Source of the DNA: Alphaproteobacteria bacterium
Lineage (GTDB): Bacteria; Pseudomonadota; Alphaproteobacteria; UBA8366; GCA-2717185
DNA: 38,195 bases
Assembly: GCA_012103325.1 (NCBI GenBank)
Contig: WLWY01000022.1
Location: forward strand, 1-38,195
Direction: 5' to 3'
The notes beneath the pieces were generated by a model. That model worked only from the letters and a program-made list of their open reading frames with translations. It did no database searches and had not been told where the DNA came from. This document shows, piece by piece, positions 16,764-25,387 of the stretch (the first letter of the stretch is position 1; the number at the start of each line of letters is the position of its first letter). A program made the translations under genes and the position numbers.

Positions 16764-17632
16764 TGGCTATCGAAGAAATTCCCCTGGCCCATGCGCTGGG
16801 TGCGGAGATCCGTGGCGTCGATATCGCCGGCACGGTTAGCGATGCCGACATCGATGCGATCCGTAAGGCCTGGCATCAGGCGCACGTTATTGTTTTTCGG
16901 GATGTCGCCTGGACGCCAGACCAGCATTGCGCATTTTCGCGGCGGTTTCGGGATCTCGACGATCATGCCGCGACGCCGCATGATCGGCTGGATGGCTATC
17001 CGGAGCTGTTGGAAGTGACCAACAAACCGAAGAACAACCAGCCGTCCCAGACGCGCAATGCCGGCCGCAACTGGCATTCGGATTACTCCTACACCAACCG
17101 TCCTGCCGCATCTTCGATGCTGTATTGCACGGAGAAGCCACCGGTCGGTGGCGATACGATGTTCTGCAATATGGCGCGGGCCTACGACGATTTGTCGGAC
17201 AAGATGAAGGACATCGTCGCCGGCCTGCAATCGGTCTACGATTTCAATTTGGTATCGGGTACGGCGAAACGCGATCCAGTGAAGATGGCAGAGCTGCTCA
17301 AGCTAAACCCGCCGATTGCCCATCCCTGCGTGCGGACCCATGACGAAAGTGGTGTGAAAGCGCTCTATGTCAGCGAACGTACGTCGCATTTCGATGGCAT
17401 GACGCGCGCGGAAAGCGTGCCGCTGATTCAATTTCTTTGTGCCCATGCGACGCGGCCGGAAAACGTCTATCGCCATCAATGGCGCGTTGGCGATTTGGTC
17501 TGCTGGGACAACCGTACGACTATGCACCTGGCCCTCGGCGATTTTGATTCGTCATACCCGCGCCATATGCTGCGCACCACCTTGCGGGGTGAGAAATCGG
17601 GTTATGTGGTGCCGCCACAGGGCGTTGGTTGA
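16763..17632 (+). CDS. TauD/TfdA family Fe(II)/2-oxoglutarate dioxygenase
   Basis: A 289-residue jelly-roll dioxygenase using Fe(II), 2-oxoglutarate and O2. The iron ligands are the His and Asp of NWHSDYSY and a distal His, probably in TMHLALGDF. The 2-oxoglutarate-binding arginine lies in PRHMLRTTLRG. GTG at 16763 overlaps the previous stop and has GGAGG about 7 bases upstream inside the oxidoreductase gene. The family includes taurine, alkylsulfonate, carnitine-precursor and 2,4-D oxygenases; the substrate here is unknown. The adjacent peptide-type importer may supply it. A second, distantly related copy is at 27349-28203 on the other strand. Confidence 0.9.
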   Translation: MAIEEIPLAHALGAEIRGVDIAGTVSDADIDAIRKAWHQAHVIVFRDVAWTPDQHCAFSRRFRDLDDHAATPHDRLDGYPELLEVTNKPKNNQPSQTRNAGRNWHSDYSYTNRPAASSMLYCTEKPPVGGDTMFCNMARAYDDLSDKMKDIVAGLQSVYDFNLVSGTAKRDPVKMAELLKLNPPIAHPCVRTHDESGVKALYVSERTSHFDGMTRAESVPLIQFLCAHATRPENVYRHQWRVGDLVCWDNRTTMHLALGDFDSSYPRHMLRTTLRGEKSGYVVPPQGVG

Positions 17633-17785
17633 CAGCCTACAGCGAATACGCAAGCATCTACGCGTTAACCGAGAAAACACGAACGGGCACAAGTCCGCAA
17701 TGCCGCGCAACAGCCTTGCGGCTGGCACCTGTCCTTGCGCGAAAAGCGATGCCTGGCGGCAAGGTCACACTAGAGGGGACTTCAA
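17633..17785 (+). other. untranslated leader with two possible hairpins
   Basis: The spacer before the binding-protein gene holds GCCGC (17702-17706) facing TTGCGGC (17716-17722), and CCTTGC (17733-17738) facing GCAAGG (17759-17764). The second structure ends about 20 bases before the ATG, with GAGGGGA between. No known riboswitch class was recognised. It may affect mRNA stability or attenuation. Confidence 0.3.
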
Positions 17786-19333
17786 ATGAAACAGAAGACG
17801 ATTGCATTCGAATTACGTTCGAGCCGTTTGCTCGTTGGTGCGGCGGCCCTAGCAGCTGTTTTCGGCGTCACGGCGGGCGTTCAAAGCGCGCAGGCGCAGA
17901 AGACGGTCACCGTTGTCCTTTCAGAAGAGCCGGAAGGTCTCGACGGCTGCAACTCAAACCGTTCGACGGTTGGCCGGGTTGCCAAGCAGAACATCGTCGA
18001 GACGCTGACGGAAATCGATCCGAAGGATGGCAGCATTACGCCACGTTTGGCGACATCCTGGAGCAAGATCAACGACACCACTTGGCGGTTTGAACTTCGC
18101 AAGGGTGTTAAGTTTCACGATGGCGCGTCGCTAAATGCGGAGACGGCGTCGAAGGCCATTGCGCGGACGATGGACTCCAAACTGGATTGCGAGACCCGCA
18201 CGAAGTCGTTCGGCGACCTTAAGCTGAGCACAAAGGCGGTTGGCAGCCATACGCTGGAAATCAGCGCGAACAAGCCGGTGCCGATCCTGCCGACCCGCAT
18301 GGGCGTGGTATCGCTGTCCTCGCCCAACACGTCGATGGACAAACTGGTGTTGAACCCGATCGGAACCGGACCCTATGTCTTCGACAAGTGGACGCCGGGC
18401 CAAGAAATCGTCTTGAAACGCTTCGACGGATATTGGGGCAAAAAGCCGGTAGTCGAAGGTGCGCGCTATATCTGGCGCTCGGAATCGACGGTCCGCGCGG
18501 CCATGGTGAAAGTTGGCGAAGCCGACATCGCGCCGAACATCGCGGTGCAGGACGCCACGGATCCCAGCATGGATTTCAGCTATCCGAACTCCGAAACCAC
18601 CCGGCTGCGGATCGATGTTACCCGTCCGCCACTCAACGACAAGCGGGTCCGTTTGGCGCTGGAATATGCGTTCGACCGCGACGCGCTGCGCGGCAGCATC
18701 CTGTCGAAAGATATTGAGCACGCGACGCAAATCGTTGTGCCGAGCATCAATGGCCACAACCCCGCAATCAAGGTGCGCAAGTACGATCCTGCCGAAGCGC
18801 AGAAACTGATCGCAGAAGCGAAGGCAGCAGGTGTGCCGGTAGATACGGAAATCGAGATCATCGGCCGGACGAATATCTACCCGAACGGCACCGAAGCGAT
18901 GGAAGCGATGATGGCCATGTTCCAGGCCGCCGGGCTGAAAATGAAACTGCGTATGATGGAAGTCGGCAGCTGGCTGAAATATTTGAGCAAACCGTATGAC
19001 GAGAACCGCGCGCCGATCCTGCTGCAGGCGCAGCACGACAATAACAACGGCGACGCCGTGTTCTCGATTTTCAACAAATACGCTTGCGGCGGCCTGCAGT
19101 CATCGATTTGCGACAAGAACCTGGATGCCATGGTCGCGAAGGCGGGCACGTTATCGGGTGACGAACGCCGCAAGACGTGGCAGGAAGTTAACCGGGTCAT
19201 CAACGAGGACCTCGTCGCTGACGTCTGGATGTATCACATGGTCGGGTATTCTCGTGTCGGAAATCGGATCAATTTCACGCCGAGTATTTCGACCAACAGC
19301 GAGCTGCATCTCGAGGATATGACGTTCAAGTAG
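17786..19333 (+). CDS. ABC transporter substrate-binding protein, DppA/OppA family
   Basis: A 515-residue periplasmic binding protein of solute-binding family 5. The signal peptide has the hydrophobic core LLVGAAALAAVFGVTAGV, with cleavage near SAQAQ. The family pattern includes LVEEPEGLDG-like SEEPEGLDGC, PRLATSWSKINDTTWRFELRKGVKFHDG, LNPIGTGPYVFDKWTPGQE and DVWMYHMVGY. It delivers a peptide, opine or other small N-containing solute to the inner-membrane permeases encoded next. A strong rho-independent terminator follows, so this protein is probably made in excess over the rest of the transporter, as is common. The ligand is unknown; position beside two oxygenases hints at an oxidatively metabolised solute. 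Confidence 0.92.
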   Translation: MKQKTIAFELRSSRLLVGAAALAAVFGVTAGVQSAQAQKTVTVVLSEEPEGLDGCNSNRSTVGRVAKQNIVETLTEIDPKDGSITPRLATSWSKINDTTWRFELRKGVKFHDGASLNAETASKAIARTMDSKLDCETRTKSFGDLKLSTKAVGSHTLEISANKPVPILPTRMGVVSLSSPNTSMDKLVLNPIGTGPYVFDKWTPGQEIVLKRFDGYWGKKPVVEGARYIWRSESTVRAAMVKVGEADIAPNIAVQDATDPSMDFSYPNSETTRLRIDVTRPPLNDKRVRLALEYAFDRDALRGSILSKDIEHATQIVVPSINGHNPAIKVRKYDPAEAQKLIAEAKAAGVPVDTEIEIIGRTNIYPNGTEAMEAMMAMFQAAGLKMKLRMMEVGSWLKYLSKPYDENRAPILLQAQHDNNNGDAVFSIFNKYACGGLQSSICDKNLDAMVAKAGTLSGDERRKTWQEVNRVINEDLVADVWMYHMVGYSRVGNRINFTPSISTNSELHLEDMTFK

Positions 19334-19352
19334 GACGGTTGAGCTTCAAATT

Positions 19353-19393
19353 GGGCCGCCCGGTTGTGAAGCCGGGTGGTCCCTTCTTTTTTT
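19353..19393 (+). terminator. rho-independent terminator after the binding-protein gene
   Basis: GGGCCGCCCGG (19353-19363) pairs with CCGGGTGGTCCC (19372-19383) through 11 bp with a G-U and one bulged U, around an 8-base loop, followed by TTCTTTTTTT. It lies between the binding-protein gene and the first permease gene, so it likely acts as a partial terminator reducing permease and ATPase expression. Confidence 0.85.
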
Positions 19394-19422
19394 GAATTTG
19401 GTCGGGTGACGCGGAAAAACCC

Positions 19423-20340
19423 ATGGCGCACTTTCTAGGAAGGCGGGCGCTGCATAGTGGCATCGCGCTGATCGGGTTGATCCTTGCGGTGTTTTTTCTC
19501 GTCCGTCTCACGGGCGATCCCACCGCGCTATACTTGCCGATCGACGCCTCCCTGCAAACGAGGATCGAGTTTGCGAAGAAGCATGGCTTCGACCGCCCCG
19601 CGACAGAGCAGTTTCTCGTTTTCCTGAAGGATGTTTCCGAGGGCGACCTCGGATACTCCCTGCGCAAGCAACGGCCGGCGATGGAACTCGTCCTGGAAGC
19701 CTATCCGACAACATTGGCTCTGGCCGGTGTCGCCATGACTCTGTCCATTGTGCTGGCCGTTATCGTCGGCGCACTTGCGGCCTATCGGCCCGGCGGCGTT
19801 TTCGACCGGGTCGGCAGCATGGCGTCGCTGGCCGGCGCCAGTGCGCCCGATTTCTGGGTCGCGATTACCGGGATCCTGGTCTTCGCAGTAACCTTGCGTT
19901 GGCTGCCTACATCCGGCACTGGTGACCTGCCGTATTGGATACTGCCGATTGTGGTGTTGATGCTGCGACCCTTCGGGCTGATGGTCCAAGTCGTCCGGGC
20001 ATCGATGCTTGGCGCCTTGTCATCTGCTTATGTGAAAACGGCGCGCGCTAAGGGCGTCGGTGAAACAGCGGTGATCTTCGTGCACGCGCTACGCAATGCG
20101 TCTTTGTCGGTCGTAACGGTCGCTGGCGATTTGACTGTTGGGCTGATCAATGGAGCGGTGATCGTTGAGACCGTGTTCGGCTGGCCCGGTGTCGGTAAGC
20201 TAATGATCGACTCCGTGATCCAGCGCGACTTTCCCACCGTGCAGGCGGCAGTCATGGTGACCGCTACGGCGATTTTCCTGCTCAATATTCTGATCGATCT
20301 GCTCTATGTCGCACTCGATCCGCGGATTCGTCACCAATGA
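19423..20340 (+). CDS. ABC transporter permease, DppB type
   Basis: A 305-residue inner-membrane permease with about six helices, starting HSGIALIGLILAVFFLVRL. It includes the DppB N-terminal periplasmic segment (KKHGFDRPATEQFLVFLKDVSEGDLGYSLRK) and the cytoplasmic EAA-like loop around ARAKGVGETAVIFVHALRNA. It pairs with the DppC-type permease whose ATG overlaps this stop (ATGA at 20337). Together with the two ATPases it forms a complete dipeptide/nickel-type importer. The ligand depends on the binding protein upstream. Confidence 0.93.
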   Translation: MAHFLGRRALHSGIALIGLILAVFFLVRLTGDPTALYLPIDASLQTRIEFAKKHGFDRPATEQFLVFLKDVSEGDLGYSLRKQRPAMELVLEAYPTTLALAGVAMTLSIVLAVIVGALAAYRPGGVFDRVGSMASLAGASAPDFWVAITGILVFAVTLRWLPTSGTGDLPYWILPIVVLMLRPFGLMVQVVRASMLGALSSAYVKTARAKGVGETAVIFVHALRNASLSVVTVAGDLTVGLINGAVIVETVFGWPGVGKLMIDSVIQRDFPTVQAAVMVTATAIFLLNILIDLLYVALDPRIRHQ

Positions 20341-21251
20341 GCACGGCAGAACAGGAAGCCCTCATCATCCGACGCCGTTCGTCATGGTGGCAGTTGCTGC
20401 TGCGCGACCGTTTCGCGCTCGTCGCGGCGTTGTGGCTGATCTGTCTCTTCGCCTGCTTTCTGTTCGGACCGGAACTCTTCGGCAAAGCCGCCACGACGCT
20501 GAACCTGCGCGCCCGAAACATGCCGCCCGGATCAACGGAACAAGGCTGGCTGATGATCCTCGGCGGGGACGCGCTGGGCCGCAGCATCCTGGCGCGTCTG
20601 ATCGTCGCCGCACGGAACACCTTGGCCATCGCGCTGAGCGCCGTCTTCCTGGCCATGATCGCGGGTGCCGTGTTGGGCATGATCGCGGGATACTTCGGGC
20701 GCGGAATCGGTCATGTTATCATGCGGTTCGCGGACATTCTTCAGAGTTTTCCGTCGCTGTTGTTGGCGGTCGTAGTCCTGTATGTCCTGGAACCGAGCGT
20801 TCCCAATCTGATTATCGTACTCGCGATCACCCGCCTACCGGTCTACCTGCGGGTAACCCGGGCCGAAGTGCTGGAGATCCGTGAGCGTGTTTTCGTCGAC
20901 GCTGCGCGTGCGCTTGGCAGCAGCCGGTACCACATTTTGCGCCGCCATATCACACCCGTCATCGCGCCCACGCTACTGACCATCCTGACGGTCGATTTTT
21001 CGATTGTGATGTTGGCCGAGTCCGGTCTCAGTTTCCTTGGTATCGGCATCCAACCACCGGAAATCACCTGGGGGCTTATGGTCGCCCAGGGTCGTAACTA
21101 TCTGAGCCAGGCATGGTGGCTCGCCTTCTTTCCCGGGCTGGCGATTATGCTGGCGACATTGTCCGGCAACATCCTGTCGAACTGGCTGCGTATCGTCAGC
21201 GACCCGGAACAGCGCTGGCGGCTCGAAGCGCCGGGGAAGAACGATGCGTGA
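20337..21251 (+). CDS. ABC transporter permease, DppC type
   Basis: A 304-residue inner-membrane permease with a hydrophobic first helix (FALVAALWLICLFACFLFG), a GGDALGRSILARLI-like DppC segment, and the coupling loop EIRERVFVDAARALGSSRYHILRRHITP. SGLSFLGIGIQPPEITWGLMVAQGR is the strongly conserved DppC C-terminal pattern. It overlaps dppB-like by 4 bases and the next ATPase gene by 8, so translation is coupled. Confidence 0.93.
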   Translation: MSTAEQEALIIRRRSSWWQLLLRDRFALVAALWLICLFACFLFGPELFGKAATTLNLRARNMPPGSTEQGWLMILGGDALGRSILARLIVAARNTLAIALSAVFLAMIAGAVLGMIAGYFGRGIGHVIMRFADILQSFPSLLLAVVVLYVLEPSVPNLIIVLAITRLPVYLRVTRAEVLEIRERVFVDAARALGSSRYHILRRHITPVIAPTLLTILTVDFSIVMLAESGLSFLGIGIQPPEITWGLMVAQGRNYLSQAWWLAFFPGLAIMLATLSGNILSNWLRIVSDPEQRWRLEAPGKNDA

Positions 21252-22233
21252 TCAGCCCGTACTGGACGTTGACGATCTTCGCGTAGAATTCCGCACGGGC
21301 CGGGAAACGATCCATGCGGTCAACGGCGTATCCTTTCAAGTCGCCACAGGGGAAACGGCGGCTATTTTGGGCGAAAGCGGCTCCGGTAAAAGCGTTACCG
21401 CTGCGGCGATCATGCGGCTGCTGCAGAGCCCGCCCGCATTCGTGACCGGCGGCGCGGTGCGGTTCAAGGGCAAGGACGTGCTAGCCATGCCGATTGCCGA
21501 CTGGCGCGATTCATGCGGCCGTGAAGTCGCCATGGTGTTTCAGGACGCGTTGATGTCGCTCAATCCGGTGTTCAGCGTTGGATGGCAGATAGCGGAACTG
21601 TTCCGCGCCCACAGCATCGCGTCTGGACGAGCGGCCGATGAACGTGCGGTCGAGCTGCTCGACCGCGTTGGAATCCCGGACCCGGCACGCCGGGCCAAGG
21701 ATTATACGCATCAGTTCTCCGGCGGCATGCGCCAGCGGGTCATGATTGCCATGGCGATTGCCCTTGGCCCCGACCTACTGATCGCCGACGAGCCGACGAC
21801 AGCGCTCGATGTGACCGTGCAGGCCCAGATCATGGAGTTGCTGGAGGGGCTACGCGAGGAAGCGGACATGGCGATGATCCTGATCACGCATGATCTCGGC
21901 GTCGTCGCCGATGCCGCGGACAATGTTGCGGTCATGTATGCCGGCCGGGTGGTTGAGCGCGGTCCGGTTGGCGATGTTCTCCGAAGGCCGGGCCATGCTT
22001 ATACGCTGGCACTGCTCGATTCCGTGCCTCGCGTGCAGAGCAAGGGCGGGAAATTGCGCCCCATTGTTGGATCCCCACCGGATCTCGCGCGTATTCCAAC
22101 CGGTTGCGCATTCCATCCGCGATGCCGGTTCGCCACCGACATCTGCCGTCGCGAGGCGCCCCCGGCTGTCGCCGTCGCACCGGGGTGTAGCGCCGAATGC
22201 CACCACGTGGAGCGCGTGTTCAATGACGGATGA
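21244..22233 (+). CDS. ABC transporter ATP-binding protein, DppD type
   Basis: A 329-residue ATPase of the dipeptide-type importer. Walker A is GESGSGKSV, the signature FSGGMRQRVMIAMAIALGP, Walker B LLIADEPTTALDVTVQAQ, and the H-loop LITHDLGVVADAADN. The C-terminal oligopeptide extension has the cysteine pattern GCAFHPRCRFATDICRREAPP, which in several family members holds a [4Fe-4S] cluster. It overlaps the permease gene by 8 bases and the DppF-type gene by 11. Confidence 0.95.
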   Translation: MRDQPVLDVDDLRVEFRTGRETIHAVNGVSFQVATGETAAILGESGSGKSVTAAAIMRLLQSPPAFVTGGAVRFKGKDVLAMPIADWRDSCGREVAMVFQDALMSLNPVFSVGWQIAELFRAHSIASGRAADERAVELLDRVGIPDPARRAKDYTHQFSGGMRQRVMIAMAIALGPDLLIADEPTTALDVTVQAQIMELLEGLREEADMAMILITHDLGVVADAADNVAVMYAGRVVERGPVGDVLRRPGHAYTLALLDSVPRVQSKGGKLRPIVGSPPDLARIPTGCAFHPRCRFATDICRREAPPAVAVAPGCSAECHHVERVFNDG

Positions 22234-23233
22234 AAGCGCGCCGCCCGTTCTTGATGTCCGCGGTCTGGTGAAGCATTTCCCGGTCGGACGGGGTCTCTCG
22301 TTCAAGCGGCCGGCGGGTGTGGTCCGGGCCGTCGATGGCGTGAGTTTCGATCTCCGCACAGGAGAAACGCTCGGTCTCGTCGGCGAAAGCGGATGCGGTA
22401 AATCGACGGTCGCGCGTACGCTGCTCCGGCTTGAAGAGCCGACGGCGGGCGCGGCCCTGTTTCACGGCAAGGACATATTCTCGGCCGGTCCTGCTAAATT
22501 GAAGGAAATCCGTCGCCGACTTCAGGTTATTTTCCAGGATCCCTACGCGTCGCTGAACCCGCGTATGACTGTCGCGGAGATCATCGCCGAGCCCTGGGTT
22601 ATCCACCCCGATGTGGTGCCCGAAGCCGAACGCTCGGACCGGGTGCGGTCGTTGTTGGAAAGTGTCGGTTTGCGGCGCGAACATGCCGAGCGCTATCCGC
22701 ATGAGTTTTCCGGCGGACAGCGGCAACGCATCGGCATTGCCCGCGCCATGGCGCTCGACCCCGAGGTGCTGATCTGCGATGAACCGGTTTCCGCCCTCGA
22801 CGTGTCGGTGCAAGCGCAGGTGGTGAACCTGCTGATGGAGATTCAGGAGCGGCTCGGTATTGCCTATGTCTTTATCGCCCATGATTTGTCGATCGTGCGC
22901 CACATGTCGCACCGGGTCGCGGTCATGTATCTCGGCCGCATCGTTGAGATCGGCACAGAGGAACAGGTCTACAACCATCCCCGTCATCCCTATACCAAGG
23001 CGCTCTTGTCCGCTGAGCCTTCGCTCGATTTTTCCAGCGACCGGGAGAAACCGAAACGCATCATTCTCGAAGGGGAAGTCCCGAGCCCGGCCAATCCGCC
23101 GTCTGGCTGCCGGTTCCGGACCCGATGCTGGAAGGCGCAGGAAATTTGCGCTGGCAGCGCGCCAAAGCTGGAGGAGGGGGCCGATCACCGTGTCGCGTGC
23201 TATTTCCCGGAAAACAGCGCCGCGCCGATGTAG
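22223..23233 (+). CDS. ABC transporter ATP-binding protein, DppF type
   Basis: A 336-residue second ATPase of the importer. Walker A is GESGCGKST, the Q-loop is in VIFQDPYASLNPRM, the signature FSGGQRQRIGIARAMAL, Walker B VLICDEPVSALDVSVQAQ and the H-loop FIAHDLSIVRHM. The C-terminal cysteine-rich tail (GCRFRTRCWKAQEICAGSAP) is present. ATG at 22223 is chosen because it overlaps the DppD gene and gives the family N-terminus; an in-frame open stretch upstream is a shadow of the DppD gene. This ends the complete importer set. Confidence 0.94.
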   Translation: MTDESAPPVLDVRGLVKHFPVGRGLSFKRPAGVVRAVDGVSFDLRTGETLGLVGESGCGKSTVARTLLRLEEPTAGAALFHGKDIFSAGPAKLKEIRRRLQVIFQDPYASLNPRMTVAEIIAEPWVIHPDVVPEAERSDRVRSLLESVGLRREHAERYPHEFSGGQRQRIGIARAMALDPEVLICDEPVSALDVSVQAQVVNLLMEIQERLGIAYVFIAHDLSIVRHMSHRVAVMYLGRIVEIGTEEQVYNHPRHPYTKALLSAEPSLDFSSDREKPKRIILEGEVPSPANPPSGCRFRTRCWKAQEICAGSAPKLEEGADHRVACYFPENSAAPM

Positions 23234-23313
23234 AACTCGCTGGCATGGGGGATGAGTTGCAGCACCGCGACGGCACCCCATATTAGCAGGGTGGCAACGA
23301 AGGGGACCCATCG

Positions 23314-23742
23314 ATGGGCGACGATTGGCAATTTCAGGTGCGGATTAACCTTGATGATGCGCGTGCGGAAGCGGCGCGCCGCGACCCGGGAGACCCGTCG
23401 CTCCAGCCGCTGGCGGCGGTGCTTGCCAAGCACAATGCGACCCTGTCGTGCCAGTACGATGCCTTTGCCGGCTATGTTGCTCAGGCTGAGCAGGACGGCA
23501 TTGAAAAATACCCGCTTTATGCCTGGACCAAGGCGACGATTGAGGAACCGGCTAAGAAGGCGAAATATCTGAAAGCCTTCACGCTCTATGTCGATGGTGA
23601 TGAGGTTTACGACCGGGAAAAGGCGGACCCGTTGGAAGCTGACCTGCAGCCGCTGATCGAAGACAAGCTGATCGAGAAGCTGTCCAAGCACGACACCAAT
23701 CCGGCGAACAACCCGCAAGCACCGAAAAAATACCGGCAATAG
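23314..23742 (+). CDS. hypothetical protein, 142 residues
   Basis: Not recognised. The predicted protein is soluble, with no signal peptide or membrane helix, and has a lysine/proline-rich end. AAGGGGA lies about 7 bases before the ATG and codon use is like the neighbours, so I treat it as real. It follows the importer genes at 80 bases. An opposite-strand frame (23200-23739) with a hydrophobic patch overlaps it but lacks a plausible ribosome binding site. It could be a subunit or accessory of the upstream cluster, but nothing in the sequence shows this. Confidence 0.6.
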   Translation: MGDDWQFQVRINLDDARAEAARRDPGDPSLQPLAAVLAKHNATLSCQYDAFAGYVAQAEQDGIEKYPLYAWTKATIEEPAKKAKYLKAFTLYVDGDEVYDREKADPLEADLQPLIEDKLIEKLSKHDTNPANNPQAPKKYRQ

Positions 23743-23776
23743 GCAGGGGCCTGCGACAACAACCCGCGTCGTGCCG

Positions 23777-23799
23777 CATTGAGCCGGCCCGGTTCAATG
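23777..23799. terminator. strong hairpin between genes
   Basis: A perfect 10-bp hairpin (one G-U pair): CATTGAGCCG pairs with CGGTTCAATG around a 3-base GCC loop. There is no T-run after it, so it may be a weak terminator, an mRNA stabiliser for the upstream genes, or a regulator of the cupin gene 53 bases downstream. Confidence 0.5.
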
Positions 23800-23851
23800 A
23801 GATAGTGTGTCCGTCAATTCACCCGTGATCACTCAGCCGGAGGCTTGCCCC

Positions 23852-24400
23852 ATGTTCGATACCGACCAATTCATTGAAGACTGCAAGCGCGCGCTTGCCG
23901 AAGATGGCAGTCATAAGGCTATACGCGAAGTAGTCGCCGAGGCGGTGGCGGATCCGGGCGGGATTGTAAAAGCGCTGGGGGAGCCAACGGAGGCTGGATT
24001 CACGCCGCTTCATCACTCCGACGACCTCACAATCCTTAACTTCGCCTGGGCGCCGCTGATGACCTTGATGCCGCACAATCACAATATGTGGGCGGTTATC
24101 GGCATCTATGGCGGGCGCGAGGACAATATCTTCTGGCGCAAGACTGAAGGTTCGATCGAGGCGGCGGGCGCGGAAGCCTTGTCGCTCGGTGACGCGGCGC
24201 CGCTCGGCAAAGATATCGTGCACTCCGTGACCAACCCGATCGAAAAGATCACGGCGGCGTTGCATGTCTATGGCGGTGACTTCTTTGCGCCGGGGCGCAG
24301 CGAATGGGATCCGGAGACGCTTCAGGAACGGCCCTTTGACGTAGAGCGCAGCCGTCGCCTGTTCCGGGAAGCGAACGATCGCTTTGCGGCGGTGGCGTAG
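23852..24400 (+). CDS. cupin/cysteine-dioxygenase-like metalloprotein
   Basis: A 182-residue double-stranded beta-helix protein similar to the cysteine dioxygenase-like group. The first metal-binding segment is MPHNHNMWAVIGIYGGRED and a second histidine pair lies in IVHSVTNPIEKITAALHVYGGDFF. A thiol dioxygenase or related metal-dependent role in the cytosol is likely; the substrate is not known. GGAGG lies 8 bases before ATG 23852, so the longer in-frame start at 23807 is not preferred. Its last 150 bases overlap the 3-prime end of the convergent exporter gene. Confidence 0.8.
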   Translation: MFDTDQFIEDCKRALAEDGSHKAIREVVAEAVADPGGIVKALGEPTEAGFTPLHHSDDLTILNFAWAPLMTLMPHNHNMWAVIGIYGGREDNIFWRKTEGSIEAAGAEALSLGDAAPLGKDIVHSVTNPIEKITAALHVYGGDFFAPGRSEWDPETLQERPFDVERSRRLFREANDRFAAVA

Positions 24401-25283
24401 CGCTTTTCCGGTGTGAGAGGGCGCCGCCGACGCCGAGCGTACCGCACCCAATGAGAAGCAGCCCGAGGCACTGAAAACTGTCCAGCCCGTGCCCGTATAC
24501 GGCCAGGTCGACAAGCAGGGCCGTCGCTGGATAGACAAAAATCAAGACGGCGATAAGTGCGGAACCAAGCTTCGGCAGCGCGCCGTAGAGCAGGATGTAG
24601 ACCATACCTGTATGAATGATGCCGAGGCCAGCCAGCCAACCCCATTGCGGCATCGCGATGGTGCTCACCGACAGCGGCAGCAGGGGGGCGAGGATCACGA
24701 TCCCGGTCATGGTATGAACCCAGGCCACCAGGTGCGGCTTTAGCGTACTGCCGAGCGATCGCGTGGCGAAGATGGTCACGGTATAGAACAGGCTCGCCAG
24801 AACGGCGAACCCTGCGCCCAACAGAAGATCGCCCTCACCGTTAAAAATTTGCCGCACGTCGAGTGCCAGCAGGAAGCCCACGAACGCGAGGGCGATCCAT
24901 CCCAGTTTTGCCGCTGAAACAGCTTCTTTCATAACGAAGATGCCAACCAGCACGATCCAGAACGGTTGAATGTGATAGGTGATGGTCGCGAAACCGATCC
25001 AGGTAAGGCGGATGGCCTCGAAAAAGAGAACCCAGTTCAGGACCATGCACACACCGCCGCCGATGGCGAGGGCAAGCACTTTGCGCGTCCAAACGGCGCC
25101 ACGAAAATATCCGGCGACGCTGCAATAGGCGGTGAGGAAGGCCGCACCGAACACGCAGCGCCAAAATACGGCCTGCTGCGAAGAGATATCCGCTTCGAGC
25201 AGAAAGATGCCGAGCGTCCCCAGCAGCCCTTGCGCTGCGAGCGCCTTACAGACAGCGACGCGATTGATTCCAATTTCAGCCAT
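24249..25283 (-). CDS. EamA (DMT superfamily) permease with extended tail
   Basis: A 344-residue drug/metabolite transporter with about ten hydrophobic helices in two EamA repeats (for example VFWRCVFGAAFLTAYCS and WIALAFVGFLLALDV). Family members export amino acids or small metabolites. The last recognisable helix, CLGLLLIGCGTLGVGGA, ends near residue 290. The final 50 residues are Arg/Pro/His-rich and lie antisense to the coding end of the cupin gene, so the original stop was probably lost or the tail is not conserved. It diverges from a LysR regulator, which may control it. Confidence 0.85.
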   Translation of the reverse strand: MAEIGINRVAVCKALAAQGLLGTLGIFLLEADISSQQAVFWRCVFGAAFLTAYCSVAGYFRGAVWTRKVLALAIGGGVCMVLNWVLFFEAIRLTWIGFATITYHIQPFWIVLVGIFVMKEAVSAAKLGWIALAFVGFLLALDVRQIFNGEGDLLLGAGFAVLASLFYTVTIFATRSLGSTLKPHLVAWVHTMTGIVILAPLLPLSVSTIAMPQWGWLAGLGIIHTGMVYILLYGALPKLGSALIAVLIFVYPATALLVDLAVYGHGLDSFQCLGLLLIGCGTLGVGGALSHRKSATPPPQSDRSLPGTGDGCALRQRAVPEASPDPIRCAPAQRSHRHRHATPP

Positions 25284-25348
25284 GGTTGTCCAACCGATTG
25301 GTATTGTTGGAGGCCATTTAGCGTGTTTTGTTTATTAAGAAAAACGAA

Positions 25349-25379
25349 TATAATTGAAATTAGATTTCGATTTTCGAAA
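25349..25379. promoter_or_regulatory. LysR promoter and operator-like dyad
   Basis: A perfect -10 TATAAT (25349-25354) is followed by TTTCG-ATTTT-CGAAA (25365-25379), an inverted repeat containing the T-N11-A spacing of LysR boxes. It ends 8 bases before the LysR start and lies in the divergent spacer to the EamA gene. The -35 is poor (TTTTGT/TTGTTT), which suits a regulated promoter. Confidence 0.45.
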
Positions 25380-25387
25380 GATATAAC

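Noticed and set aside
23200..23739. Minus-strand frame with a hydrophobic end
   Set aside because: It overlaps the DppF-type end and the hypothetical gene in antisense; no ribosome binding site or family match was seen.
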